NCBI GenBank assembly: GCA_046351215.1
Contig: JAXLYX010000019.1
Coordinates: 1-64,000 of the forward strand
From: JAXLYX01 sp046351215
GTDB taxonomy: Bacteria > Myxococcota_A > Polyangia > Polyangiales > Houyiibacteriaceae
Direction: 5' to 3'
DNA: 64,000 nt
The notes beneath the pieces are model-generated. The model had not been told where the DNA came from, ran no database searches, and was given only the letters and a program-made list of their open reading frames with translations. Within the stretch, counting starts at the first letter, position 1. Each line of letters begins with the position of its first letter. Shown one piece after another: positions 8,196-18,253 of this stretch. The position numbers and the translations under genes were made by a program.

Positions 8196-9561
8196 TGCGC
8201 CCGTTCGAGAGACTCTCGAGGGCCCGCCCGGAGACGCGCTTCGAGACCGCGACGTAGGCGAAGTGGTCGTGGATCTCGATCTTCCCGACGTCGCTCGCGT
8301 CGAGCCCGCCGGCCTCGCCCGTCAGCGCGCCGAGGATGTCCCCGGGCCGGACTTTCTCCTTCCGACCCCCCGAGATGCGGAGGGTGTCCATGCGGGCCTC
8401 CCCTGGCTCGACGGACGCCGTGTCCCCTTCGTCGCGTGCCTCGCCCGTGCCGAGCGGGGCGCGCTCGATCGCGAGGCCGAGCCGCTCCTCGAGCGCCGCG
8501 AGCTTCGAGGCTTCGCGAGGCGTGACCAGCGAGATCGCGAGCCCTTCCTTCCCGGCCCGACCGGTGCGGCCGATCCGATGCACGTAGACCTCGGGCTGCG
8601 GGGCCAGCTCGTAGTCGACCACGAGGTCGAGCCCCTCGATGTCGAGACCGCGCGCGGCGACATCGGTGGCGACGAGGATGCGCGTGCTCCCGTTGCGGAA
8701 CTTCGCCATCACCGTGTCGCGCTGGAACTGCTCGAGGTCGCCGTGCAGGCCCTCGGCGCTCCGTCCCGCGCGGCGGAGCGCGGCCTCCACCTCCACGACG
8801 GTCGCCTTGAAATTGCAGAAGACGAGAGCCGATTCGTGGGGATGCGCCGCGAGCACGTCGATCAGCGCGCCGAGCTTCCGGTCCGCGGGCACGACGTGGG
8901 CGCGTTTCTCGATGTGGGCTCCCTGGCCCGCTTCGTCCTCGACCGTGACGCGCACCGGATCGCGCTGGAACGCCCGGCTCATCGCGTCGAACGAGGGCGG
9001 GAACGTCGCCGAGAAGAAGACGCTCTGACGCGCCCTCGGGAGGGCGTCGAGCACCTCGTTCATGTCGCGCTCGAACCCCATGTCGAGCATCCGGTCGGCC
9101 TCGTCGAGCACGACGGTCGCGACGTTCCGGGCATCGAGGGTGCCCCGACGGAGGAGGTCGAGGACGCGGCCCGGCGTGCCCACGGCGACGTGCGCCCCCT
9201 TCTCGAGCGCGCTCTCCTGCGGCCTGATCGGCTGGCCCCCGGCGAGCACGAGGACCTGCAGCCCGGGGAGCCGGCGCCCGAACGTGCGCATCGCGCGAGC
9301 GACCTGCGCGCAGAGCTCGCGCGTCGGACAGAGCACGAGCGCCTGAAGCTCGCGACCCTCGAGCCGGACCTTCTCGAGGATCGGGAGGGCGAAGGCGGCC
9401 GTCTTGCCGCTGCCCGTCCGCGACCGCCCGACGAGGTCCCTTCCCGCGAGCAGCGGCGGGATGCTCTGCTCCTGGATGGGCGTGAGTCGCTCGAATCCGA
9501 GCTCCTCCAGCACCGAGAGCAGCGGCGGTGAGAGGGGAAGCGTCCGGAATTCGCTGGGCAT
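8158..9561 (-). CDS. dbpA: DbpA-type ATP-dependent RNA helicase
   Basis: This is a 467-residue DEAD-box protein. It has a Q motif (FERLTPIQEQSIP), Walker A SRTGSGKTAAF, PTREL, the D-E-A-D box in VVLDEADRML, SAT in FFSATFP, and HRIGRTGRAG. Beyond the helicase core, the last 70 residues read GALTGEAGGLDASDVGKIEI and continue to RIKGRRFRVSLV. This closely follows the DbpA RNA-binding domain that recognises hairpin 92 of 23S rRNA. It should assist large-subunit ribosome assembly. Length is close to E. coli DbpA (457). It is convergent with the sigma-54 regulator and divergent from ilvD. Confidence 0.93.
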   Translation of the reverse strand: MPSEFRTLPLSPPLLSVLEELGFERLTPIQEQSIPPLLAGRDLVGRSRTGSGKTAAFALPILEKVRLEGRELQALVLCPTRELCAQVARAMRTFGRRLPGLQVLVLAGGQPIRPQESALEKGAHVAVGTPGRVLDLLRRGTLDARNVATVVLDEADRMLDMGFERDMNEVLDALPRARQSVFFSATFPPSFDAMSRAFQRDPVRVTVEDEAGQGAHIEKRAHVVPADRKLGALIDVLAAHPHESALVFCNFKATVVEVEAALRRAGRSAEGLHGDLEQFQRDTVMAKFRNGSTRILVATDVAARGLDIEGLDLVVDYELAPQPEVYVHRIGRTGRAGKEGLAISLVTPREASKLAALEERLGLAIERAPLGTGEARDEGDTASVEPGEARMDTLRISGGRKEKVRPGDILGALTGEAGGLDASDVGKIEIHDHFAYVAVSKRVSGRALESLSNGRIKGRRFRVSLVP

Positions 9562-9768
9562 CGTGGCGGAGGGTAGCGCGCCCGGGATCCCGGCGCCTTC
9601 GCGGGGCCTCGACGGAGGGCGGGAAGGCCTGCCCGATCCCACGGAAAACCCGAACCTCCCCCGTCGCCTGGCTTCCGTCGCCGTCTCGTGAATCCTATAT
9701 GTCCCCCTGCGGACCTCCCGCCTGCCCGAGGCCGGGTACGTCCGCCCACCCGAGACCGCGAGATCGAG
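9562..9768. other. Divergent intergenic region, dbpA / ilvD
   Basis: This 207-bp region separates two divergent genes and should carry both promoters. I see no clear -35/-10 pair, riboswitch fold or operator; the only A/T-rich spot is GTGAATCCTATATGTCC around 9690-9705, which could hold a -10 (TATATG) for ilvD. Confidence 0.3.
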
Positions 9769-11598
9769 ATGCCTGCCTACCGTTCCAAGACCTCCACGTT
9801 CGGCCGCAACATGGCGGGGGCCCGCGCCCTCTGGCGCGCCACCGGCATGAAGGACGGAGACTTCGGGAAGCCCATCATCGCGGTCGTCAATTCGTTCACC
9901 CAGTTCGTCCCGGGCCACGTCCACCTCAAGGACCTCGGCCAGCTCGTCTGCCGCGCCGTCGAGGACGCCGGCGGCGTCGCCAAGGAGTTCAACACGATCG
10001 CCGTCGACGACGGCATCGCGATGGGCCACGACGGCATGCTCTACAGCCTGCCCTCGCGCGACGTGATCGCGGACTCGGTCGAGTACATGGCGAACGCCCA
10101 CACGGCCGACGCCCTCGTCTGCATCTCGAACTGCGACAAGATCACCCCGGGCATGCTCATGGCCGCGATGCGCCTGAACATCCCGGCGATCTTCGTGTCC
10201 GGCGGTCCGATGGAGGCCGGCAAGACGAAGCTGTCGAAGCATCGCCTCGACCTCGTCGACGCGATGGTCATGGCCGCCGATCCGAAGGTCGACGACGCGA
10301 CGGTCGCCGAGGTCGAGCGCAGCGCGTGTCCGACCTGCGGCTCCTGCTCCGGCATGTTCACCGCCAACTCGATGAACTGCCTGACGGAGGCCCTCGGCCT
10401 CTCGCTGCCGGGCAACGGCACGACGCTCGCGACGCACTCGGACCGCAAGCGCCTCTTCCTCGAGGCCGGCGCGCGCATCGTCGAGCTCGCGCGTCGCTAC
10501 TACGAGCAGGGGGACACGAGCGTGCTCCCGCGCTCGATCGGCAGCTTCCAGGCGTTCGAGAACGCGATCGCGCTCGACATCGCGATGGGCGGCTCGACCA
10601 ACACGATCCTCCACCTCCTCGCGGCGGCGCAGGAGGCCGAGGTCCCGTTCACGATGACCGACATCGATCGCATGTCGCGTCGCGTGCCGAACCTCGCGAA
10701 GGTCGCACCGGCCACGCAGAAGTACCACATCGAGGACGTGCACCGCGCGGGCGGGATCATGGCCATCCTGGGCGAGCTCGATCGCGCCGGCCTCCTCCAC
10801 CGCGACGTCCCGACGGTGCACTCGCGCACGCTCGGCGAGGCGATCGATCGCTGGGACGTGAAGCGCACGGACGACCCGGCCGTGCACGAATTCTTCCGCG
10901 CGGGACCCGCGGGCATCCCGACGCAGGTCGCGTTCAGCCAGTCGACGCGCTGGCCGGACCTCGACCTCGATCGCGCCGAGGGCTGCATCCGCGACCTCGA
11001 GCACGCGTACTCGAGGGACGGCGGCCTCGCGGTGCTCTACGGCAACCTCGCGCCGGACGGCTGCGTCGTGAAGACGGCGGGCGTCGACGAGGGCAACCTC
11101 TTCTTCGAGGGGCCCGCGCACGTCTGCGAGAGCCAGGAGGACGCGGTCGCGGACATCCTCGAGGATCGCGTGAAGGCGGGCGACGTCGTCGTCGTGCGCT
11201 ACGAGGGCCCGAAGGGCGGCCCCGGCATGCAGGAGATGCTCTATCCGACGAGCTACCTGAAGTCGAAGGGCCTCGGGAAGGCCTGCGCGCTCGTCACCGA
11301 CGGGCGCTTCTCGGGAGGCACGAGCGGCCTCTCGATCGGCCACGTCTCGCCCGAGGCCGCGAGCGGCGGGAACGTCGCCCTCGTGCGCGATGGCGATCCG
11401 ATCCGCATCGACATCCCGAACCGGAGGATCGAGCTGCTCGTCTCCGCGGAGGAGCTCGAGGCGCGTCGCAAGACCTGCGCCTTCAAGCCCTCGAAGGTCC
11501 GTCCGCGCAAGGTCTCGGCCGCGCTCAAGGCCTACGCCCTGCTCGCGACGAGCGCCGACAAGGGCGCCGTCCGCGACCTCTCGAAGCTCGAGGGCTGA
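9769..11598 (+). CDS. ilvD: Dihydroxy-acid dehydratase
   Basis: This 609-residue enzyme is collinear with IlvD of E. coli (616). It catalyses dehydration of 2,3-dihydroxy-3-methyl acids in valine, isoleucine and pantothenate precursor synthesis. Visible family signatures are NCDKITPGMLMAAMRLNIPA (cluster ligand Cys), CPTCGSCSGMFTANSMNCL (second cluster Cys and catalytic region), GNGTT, GGSTNTILHLLA and the C-terminal GRFSGGTSGLSIGHVSPEA. ATG 9769 is chosen because MPAYRSKTSTFGRNMAGARALWRA is the family N terminus; the reading frame extends further upstream without conservation. It stands alone rather than with other ilv genes. Confidence 0.96.
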   Translation: MPAYRSKTSTFGRNMAGARALWRATGMKDGDFGKPIIAVVNSFTQFVPGHVHLKDLGQLVCRAVEDAGGVAKEFNTIAVDDGIAMGHDGMLYSLPSRDVIADSVEYMANAHTADALVCISNCDKITPGMLMAAMRLNIPAIFVSGGPMEAGKTKLSKHRLDLVDAMVMAADPKVDDATVAEVERSACPTCGSCSGMFTANSMNCLTEALGLSLPGNGTTLATHSDRKRLFLEAGARIVELARRYYEQGDTSVLPRSIGSFQAFENAIALDIAMGGSTNTILHLLAAAQEAEVPFTMTDIDRMSRRVPNLAKVAPATQKYHIEDVHRAGGIMAILGELDRAGLLHRDVPTVHSRTLGEAIDRWDVKRTDDPAVHEFFRAGPAGIPTQVAFSQSTRWPDLDLDRAEGCIRDLEHAYSRDGGLAVLYGNLAPDGCVVKTAGVDEGNLFFEGPAHVCESQEDAVADILEDRVKAGDVVVVRYEGPKGGPGMQEMLYPTSYLKSKGLGKACALVTDGRFSGGTSGLSIGHVSPEAASGGNVALVRDGDPIRIDIPNRRIELLVSAEELEARRKTCAFKPSKVRPRKVSAALKAYALLATSADKGAVRDLSKLEG

Positions 11599-11662
11599 GC
11601 GGCTCGGACCGTCGGCGGGTCGGACCGTCGGCGGCTCAGACCGCCGGCGGCTCGGAGCGCCT
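11599..11662. repeat. Four 16-bp tandem repeats between convergent ilvD and the cyclase gene
   Basis: Units start at 11599, 11615, 11631 and 11647. The first two differ at one base (GCGGCTCGGACCGTCG and GCGGGTCGGACCGTCG); the third and fourth have diverged more. The array lies just after the ilvD stop and encodes the tail of the convergent cyclase. It contains the perfect dyad CCGCCGGCGG and could act in termination from both sides. Confidence 0.7.
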
Positions 11663-12640
11663 CGCCACGTGGGCGCGCTCCTTCGCCGCATACATGCGCT
11701 GGTCCGCGAGCGCGATCAGCATGTCGACGCTGCCGACCTCCGCGCTGTTCGCGAGGCCGATGCTGAGCGTCGGCGCGTCGGGGAGCCCCTCGAGGTTCTT
11801 CGAGACGCGCTCGCGGATACGTTCCGCGATGTTCTCCGCGTGGGCATAGTCGGTGTCGACGACGACGACGAGGAATTCGTCGCCGCCGTACCGGCCGACG
11901 AAATCGCCCGGACGAAGGGCGTCGCGGATGCCGCGGGCCACGAGTCGGAGGACCTCGTCGCCCCGGGCGTGCCCGTAGCGATCATTGATCTCCTTGAAGC
12001 GGTCGAGGTCGACGAAGAGGAGCGTGAGCGGCCGACCGTTGCCCTTCGAGTGCGCGAGCATCTCGGTCAGGCCCTCGACCACGTACGGGCGGCTCGCCAC
12101 GCCCGTGAGCTCGTCCGTCTGCACCTTCGCGAGCAGCGCCTCGCGTCCCGACGCGTGGTACGTCTCGAGCGCGAGCTCGAGGTCGAAGGCGACCACGCGG
12201 CCGAGCGTCACGAGCAGCTCGGCTGCCCGTCCCGGCTCCGCACGGACGAGGGATTGCGCGAGCAACGCCTCGAGCTTGGCGAAGGCCCCGACGTAGAAGC
12301 TCGGAGCGATGCCGAGCAAGGCGTGCGTCTTGCCGACGCGCAGACGGGTCTCGACGTAGTCGAGGCGGTCGATGCCCTTGCCGAGCGTGCGGAGGTAGCG
12401 GCGGAGGTGCCTACGGAGCGTCGCGCGGCGATGCGACTCCGCGAGATGCGGGGCGAGCGCCGTCTCGGTCGCGACGTGGTCGAGGAACGCCCCGATGGTC
12501 GAGTCGAGCTCCGCCTCGTACGCCGCGCGGATGCGATCGAGGCGCTCCTGGTCGGTGCGCTCGAAACCGAAGAACGAGAGTCGCCGCCGGAGCTCCTCGT
12601 CGGAGATCCCGTGGCGCTCGCACTCCGAGAAGCCGCTCAT
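11636..12640 (-). CDS. Globin-coupled diguanylate cyclase
   Basis: This 334-residue protein has an N-terminal globin-coupled sensor domain (about 15-165). RLRVGKTHALLGIAPSFYVGA holds the proximal haem ligand His106 in the position seen in HemAT and DosC. A GGDEF domain follows (about 172-325) with an intact GGDEF motif at 252-256 and an inhibitory-site RxxD at 243-246, five residues before it. It should bind O2 through haem and make cyclic di-GMP, with product feedback through the I-site. It lies 20 bp downstream of the SIR2-family gene in the same direction, so the two are probably co-transcribed; whether they work together is unknown. Its end overlaps a short tandem repeat. Confidence 0.9.
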   Translation of the reverse strand: MSGFSECERHGISDEELRRRLSFFGFERTDQERLDRIRAAYEAELDSTIGAFLDHVATETALAPHLAESHRRATLRRHLRRYLRTLGKGIDRLDYVETRLRVGKTHALLGIAPSFYVGAFAKLEALLAQSLVRAEPGRAAELLVTLGRVVAFDLELALETYHASGREALLAKVQTDELTGVASRPYVVEGLTEMLAHSKGNGRPLTLLFVDLDRFKEINDRYGHARGDEVLRLVARGIRDALRPGDFVGRYGGDEFLVVVVDTDYAHAENIAERIRERVSKNLEGLPDAPTLSIGLANSAEVGSVDMLIALADQRMYAAKERAHVARRSEPPAV

Positions 12641-12660
12641 GGTCGAAGCCTACCACCGTC

Positions 12661-13692
12661 TCAGGGGGAGTCCGGCCCCCACGGCAGGGGCCCGAGGAGT
12701 TCGCGGAACGGTGCGCCCCAGCCCCTCATCTCCTGCGTCTCCACTCCACGGGCCGCGAGCCAGCGGGAGACGAAGGCCTCGTCGGCAGCGCGCGCCGTGC
12801 CCGGCGCGCTCGCCGTGCGGACGAACGTGTGCCGGCGAAGCGCGCGATCGAGCGAGCGCCGACGCTTCTCCGGGTCTTCCCCGTTCCACTGGCGCTCCTT
12901 GTCCGCGACGAAGAGGTGGCGCCGGACCCCGAGCCACCGGGCCAGGTTCACGTCGGTCATCGAGAGCCCGACGAAGACGCAATGGCTGTCGTGGAGCGCC
13001 TCGAGGAGCACCCGGTTCGGGAAGGAGCTCGGGGAGGCGACCGTGGCCCAGTACTGCTCGTCGGTGAAGACGAGGCAGTCGGGAGCGTCGGGATAGGAGC
13101 GCGGCTCCCCGGGGAGGAAGCCGTGGACGTGGTAGACGGGGATCGGGGGCCGGCCGCCGAAGCCCCGCTCCCGGCGGATGTGGGCGCTCTCGCGCGAGAT
13201 CGGCCAGAGGACCGGGGCCGATTTCGAGCGGCCCTTCGCGTTCGCCGCCCGCTCGAGGAGGTCGTCCGCGTTGAAGGTGATGACGCGCGTGACGTGGCGT
13301 TCGGGCCGCGCCTGATCCCGGGCGAGCGTCTCCACCAGCGCCGAGAGCGTGCTCCCCTTCGGCCCCTTCACGTCGGCGTACATGGCGTCCGCGAGGAGCT
13401 TCGCGAAGGCGGAACGCCCCGTCGCGGGCGCGGCCTTCCGGGCACGGCGTTCCTTCCGCTCGAGCTCGTCCTCGAGCGCCTCGAACGCGATCTGCAGGGC
13501 GAGCGGATGCGGAGCGGGATGTGCCCAGGGCTCGCTCACCCAGGCGGGAGGCTCTTCGCCGCGAATTTCCCGGAAGACCCGCCCCACGAGGGCGGGCCAG
13601 GACGGGATCCCGCTCTCCATCGAGACGCCGGCTCCGAGCACGAGCGTGACGGGGCTCTCGGGCAGGCTGCGGGAGACGAGGGGCTTGTGCAT
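12661..13692 (-). CDS. Stand-alone SIR2-family protein, candidate NAD+-consuming defence effector
   Basis: This 343-residue protein is one SIR2-like Rossmann domain. It has GAGVSMESGIP at 20-30, Asn141 in ITFNADDLLE, His190 in YHVHGF, the FTDEQYW segment near 210-215 and FVGLSMTDVN at 240-249. The Asn and His align by motif with the catalytic pair of defence-associated SIR2 NADases such as ThsA. The four-cysteine zinc module of classical sirtuin deacylases is absent, so protein deacylation is unlikely. Known relatives deplete NAD+ during phage infection, usually with a partner protein; none is obvious here. The gene sits between a lipoprotein gene (62 bp upstream) and a globin-coupled cyclase (20 bp downstream). 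A housekeeping role cannot be excluded. Confidence 0.8.
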   Translation of the reverse strand: MHKPLVSRSLPESPVTLVLGAGVSMESGIPSWPALVGRVFREIRGEEPPAWVSEPWAHPAPHPLALQIAFEALEDELERKERRARKAAPATGRSAFAKLLADAMYADVKGPKGSTLSALVETLARDQARPERHVTRVITFNADDLLERAANAKGRSKSAPVLWPISRESAHIRRERGFGGRPPIPVYHVHGFLPGEPRSYPDAPDCLVFTDEQYWATVASPSSFPNRVLLEALHDSHCVFVGLSMTDVNLARWLGVRRHLFVADKERQWNGEDPEKRRRSLDRALRRHTFVRTASAPGTARAADEAFVSRWLAARGVETQEMRGWGAPFRELLGPLPWGPDSP

Positions 13693-13754
13693 CGTGCCCG
13701 AGGCTATCCCCCCGCGGGGTGGGGGTCGAGCGTCCGGCGCCGACGCGGCTCCTC

Positions 13755-14735
13755 CTACGGCGCCTCGAGCACGTAGAGGTCGTGCTGGCCCGGTCCGCCG
13801 AGGGAGGTCGTCGCGAAATAGAGCGAGCAGCCGTCTTCCGACACGGCGGGATCGTCGACGACGATCGCCGGATCGATGCCGGGGACCGGAATCGGCGCGC
13901 CGAAGGGCCCCGAGGTGCCGGCGCGGATCGCGTAGTAGGCGCGGTTGATGCCCGAGCGGGCCGACGAGAAGACGATCACCCGGCCATCGCCCACGAAGGA
14001 AGGATCCGCGTCGTTCGCCGTCGAATTCAGCTCGGTCGCGGCGACGGGGCTGCCGAAGGGCGACGAGCGGTCCGGTCGGGTCGCGAAGACGAGATCCTGT
14101 TGGGTCGCGCCGCCCTGGTAGGGCGAGAGCCAGAGGGTGAGCAGGTCGGGAGCGATCAACGGGTCGAAGTTGCCGTTCCCCGTGCCGTTGACGTTCGGCA
14201 CGACGTCGAAGCCGGGGAAGACGAGCCCGGCGCTCGCGCGCGTGCCTGAGAAGACGTTGTACGTCCCCGGGCCCGAGCTCGGTCGGTCCGAGGTGAACAC
14301 GGCCTCGAGGCGGTCGGCCGTCTCGTAGTAGTGGGATTCCGACGATCCCGAGTTGACCGCGGGGTCGGGGACGGGCGTCCCGAAGGGGGACGAGGCATCG
14401 GGGCGCGTGGCCCGGAAGATGTCGAAGCTCCCGTTCCGGTTCGAGATGAAGAGGAGCTCGAGCCCCCCGTGCTGGAGCACGGGATCGCGATCGTCCGCCG
14501 TCCCGTGGAGGGCCGAGAGCGCCACGGGCGCCCCGAACACGGGGGGGCCGGCGAGCCAATCGCAGGTGCGGGGCACCGACCCGTCCAGGCCGGCGTCGGA
14601 GCCCGCATCCCGAGAGCCGCCGTCGTCGATCGACGCGAGGCGCTGGTAGCCGACCCGGCCGCATGCGCCGAGGGCCATCGGCCCGAGGCCGAGGAGGACT
14701 GCGAAGGCGGCTCGTCGACGTCCCGAGGACCGCAT
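13755..14735 (-). CDS. Lipoprotein with TolB/PD40-like beta-propeller repeats
   Basis: This 326-residue protein has a basic N terminus, a hydrophobic core and a lipobox (MALGAC) with the lipidated Cys at 25. A short Asp/Gly/Ala/Ser linker typical of myxobacterial lipoproteins follows. The rest has at least five repeats of the type (D)xDPxxxxxGxxxxFxSxRxG...DIFxAxR, for example near GTADDRDPVLQHGGLELLFIS, NSTANDADPSF and VVDDPAVSEDGCSLYF. This is the WD40-like/PD40 pattern of TolB-type propellers. It is probably anchored in the envelope and binds a protein or glycan partner. It heads a minus-strand run with the SIR2 and cyclase genes. Confidence 0.8.
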   Translation of the reverse strand: MRSSGRRRAAFAVLLGLGPMALGACGRVGYQRLASIDDGGSRDAGSDAGLDGSVPRTCDWLAGPPVFGAPVALSALHGTADDRDPVLQHGGLELLFISNRNGSFDIFRATRPDASSPFGTPVPDPAVNSGSSESHYYETADRLEAVFTSDRPSSGPGTYNVFSGTRASAGLVFPGFDVVPNVNGTGNGNFDPLIAPDLLTLWLSPYQGGATQQDLVFATRPDRSSPFGSPVAATELNSTANDADPSFVGDGRVIVFSSARSGINRAYYAIRAGTSGPFGAPIPVPGIDPAIVVDDPAVSEDGCSLYFATTSLGGPGQHDLYVLEAP

Positions 14736-14842
14736 CGGTGAAGCCTACCACGGGACGTGACACGGCTTGCCGAGACCTCCCCTCCGGCGTCGCGATTCCT
14801 GTATGCTGCCGCGCCTCCCCCTGGGAAACCGAGAGTATCAAC

Positions 14843-16114
14843 ATGACGCAGCGATTCGAGACCCTCGCACTCCACGCGGGCTACGAGCCCGAGCCGACGA
14901 CCCTCTCGCGCGCGGTTCCGCTGTACCAGACGACCTCCTACAAGTTCCGTGACGCGGACCATGCGGCGAACCTCTTCGCGCTGAAGGAGTTCGGCAACAT
15001 CTACACCCGCCTGATGAACCCGACGACGGACGTCTTCGAGAAGCGCATCGCCGCGCTCGAGGGCGGCGTCGGGGCGCTCGCGACCTCCTCGGGCCAGGCG
15101 GCCGAGACGCTCGCGCTCACGACGATCCTGAAGCAGGGCGACGAGATCGTCTCGGCGTCGAGCCTCTACGGCGGCACGTACAACCTCTTCAAGGTCACGC
15201 TCCCGCGCTTCGGCATCACGACGAAGTTCGTCGAGGCGTCGGACCTCGATCAGGTGCGCTCGGCGATCGGCCCGAAGACCCGTGCGATCTTCCTCGAGGC
15301 CCTGCCGAATCCGCGCCTCGACATCCCCGACTTCGACGCGATCGGGAAGATCGCGAAGGAAGCCGGCATCCCCCTCATCGTCGACAACACGGCGGCGACC
15401 ACCGTCCTCTTCCAGCCCTTGAAGCACGGCGCGAACATCGTCGTCCACAGCGCCACGAAGTACATCGGCGGTCACGGCACGAGCGTCGGTGGCGTGATCG
15501 TCGACGGCGGCAACTTCCCCTGGAACAACGGCAAGTTCCCGGAGTTCACCGAGCCGAACCCCGGCTACCACGGCCTCGAGCTCTGGGCGGCGCTCGGCAA
15601 CATCAGCTTCATCATCAAGGCGCGCGTCGAGGGGCTCCGCGACGTCGGCATGTGCGTCTCGCCCTTCAACTCCTGGCTCTTCGCGCAGGGCCTCGAGACC
15701 TACTCGCTCCGCGTCGAGCGGCACAACGAGAACGCGCTCGCGGTCGCGAAGTGGCTACAGAGCCATCCGAAGGTCGCCTGGGTCCGCTACCCCGGCCTCG
15801 AGGGCGACCCGTCGAACGCCCGCGCCAAGCAGTACTTCGGCGGCAAGGGCGGCGGCATCCTCACGTTCGGCGTGAAGGGCGGCTACGAGGCGGGCAAGAA
15901 GCTGATCAACCACGTGAAGCTCTGCAGCCTGCTCGCGAACATCGGCGACACCCGCTCGCTCGTCATCCACCCGGCGTCGACGACCCACTCGCAGCTCACC
16001 GAGGCCGAGCAGGCCTCGACGGGCGTCACGCCGGACCTCGTCCGGCTCGCCGTCGGCATCGAGCACCTGGACGACATCAAGGCCGATCTCGACCAGGCGC
16101 TCTCGGCGACCTGA
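14843..16114 (+). CDS. metY: O-acetylhomoserine aminocarboxypropyltransferase (direct sulfhydrylation)
   Basis: This 423-residue PLP enzyme of the Cys/Met metabolism family starts at ATG 14843, with GAGAG seven bases upstream. It contains the PLP lysine Lys206 in HSATKYIGGHGTSVGG, the substrate loop YTRLMNPTTDVFEKR, GGTYNLF, and the C-terminal SLLANIGDTRSLVIHPASTTHSQL. The insert GNFPWNNGKFPEFTEPNPGYHGL is typical of O-acetylhomoserine sulfhydrylases rather than MetB/MetC. It makes homocysteine from O-acetylhomoserine and sulfide in methionine synthesis. No S-adenosylmethionine riboswitch is evident in the 107-bp leader; TATGCT at 14802 might be a -10 element. A 10-bp hairpin follows the gene. 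Confidence 0.93.
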   Translation: MTQRFETLALHAGYEPEPTTLSRAVPLYQTTSYKFRDADHAANLFALKEFGNIYTRLMNPTTDVFEKRIAALEGGVGALATSSGQAAETLALTTILKQGDEIVSASSLYGGTYNLFKVTLPRFGITTKFVEASDLDQVRSAIGPKTRAIFLEALPNPRLDIPDFDAIGKIAKEAGIPLIVDNTAATTVLFQPLKHGANIVVHSATKYIGGHGTSVGGVIVDGGNFPWNNGKFPEFTEPNPGYHGLELWAALGNISFIIKARVEGLRDVGMCVSPFNSWLFAQGLETYSLRVERHNENALAVAKWLQSHPKVAWVRYPGLEGDPSNARAKQYFGGKGGGILTFGVKGGYEAGKKLINHVKLCSLLANIGDTRSLVIHPASTTHSQLTEAEQASTGVTPDLVRLAVGIEHLDDIKADLDQALSAT

Positions 16115-16147
16115 CTCCCGCGAATCCCCCGAAAAACCCCAAGGAAT

Positions 16148-16182
16148 GCCGTGCCCCGCGGTTGACATCGCAGGGGCACGGC
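16148..16182. terminator. Perfect 10-bp hairpin between metY and rpe
   Basis: GCCGTGCCCC (16148-16157) pairs with GGGGCACGGC (16173-16182) around a 15-base loop. It begins 34 bases after the metY stop. There is no T run, so it may be a weak terminator, an mRNA-stabilising stem or an operator. It also argues against starting rpe at ATG 16146. Confidence 0.45.
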
Positions 16183-16196
16183 GCTTGACTCCGACC

Positions 16197-16864
16197 GTGC
16201 CGCGTTCCCCGAAGCCCATCCGCATCGCCCCCTCCATCCTCTCGGCCGACTTCGGTCGCCTCGCCGAGGAGGTCGCCGCCGTCGATCGCGCCGGAGCCGA
16301 CTGGATCCACGTCGACGTGATGGACGGGCGCTTCGTCCCGAACATCACGATCGGGCCGCTGGTCGTCGAGGCGGTGCGCCGCGCCACGACGAAGCCGCTC
16401 GACGTCCACCTGATGATCGTCGAGCCGGAGAAGTACGTCGAGGACTTCGCCAAGGCGGGCTCGGACATCATCACCGTGCACGCCGAGGCCTGCACCCACC
16501 TCCACCGCACGCTCCAGCAGATCAAGTCCCTGGGGAAGCGCGCCGGCGTCTCGCTGAATCCGCACACCTCCGAGGACTGCCTCCGCTACGTGATGGACCT
16601 GGTCGACCTCGTCCTCGTGATGAGCGTGAACCCGGGCTTCGGAGGCCAGGCCTACATCCCCTCGGCGGGCGAGAAGCTCGCTCGCATCCGCGCCATGATC
16701 GACGCCACCGGCCGCGACATCGACCTCGAGGTCGACGGCGGCGTGAAGCCCGGCACCGCGCACCGCGTGATCGAGGCCGGCGCCGACGCCATCGTGGCCG
16801 GCTCCGCGGTGTTCGGGGCGAAGGACTACGCCGCGGCGATCCGAGCCATCCGAGAGGACCGCCC

Positions 16865-16868
<4 letters not shown>
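16197..16868 (+). CDS. rpe: Ribulose-phosphate 3-epimerase
   Basis: This 223-residue TIM barrel starts at GTG 16197, which matches family length; an ATG at 16146 would run through the hairpin. Signatures are IAPSILSADFGRL, the metal and catalytic HVDVMDGRFVPNIT, DVHLMIVEPEKY, VMSVNPGFGGQAYIP and the C-terminal VDGGVKPGTA with AGSAVF. It interconverts ribulose 5-phosphate and xylulose 5-phosphate in the pentose phosphate pathway. The stop overlaps the start of the FHA/sigma-54 regulator by four bases (GTGA), so the metabolic gene and the regulator are coupled. Confidence 0.95.

Positions 16869-18249
<1,381 letters not shown>

Positions 18250-18253
<4 letters not shown>

Noticed and set aside
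9562..9768. Attenuator or T-box leader before ilvD
   Set aside because: No leader peptide rich in branched-chain codons and no terminator hairpin is visible.
8158..11691. Long minus-strand frame running through ilvD into the helicase
   Set aside because: Only the part from 9561 downward is protein-like (DbpA). The rest is antisense to ilvD.
14736..14842. S-adenosylmethionine riboswitch before metY
   Set aside because: The 107-bp leader shows no conserved core or convincing multi-helix fold by eye.
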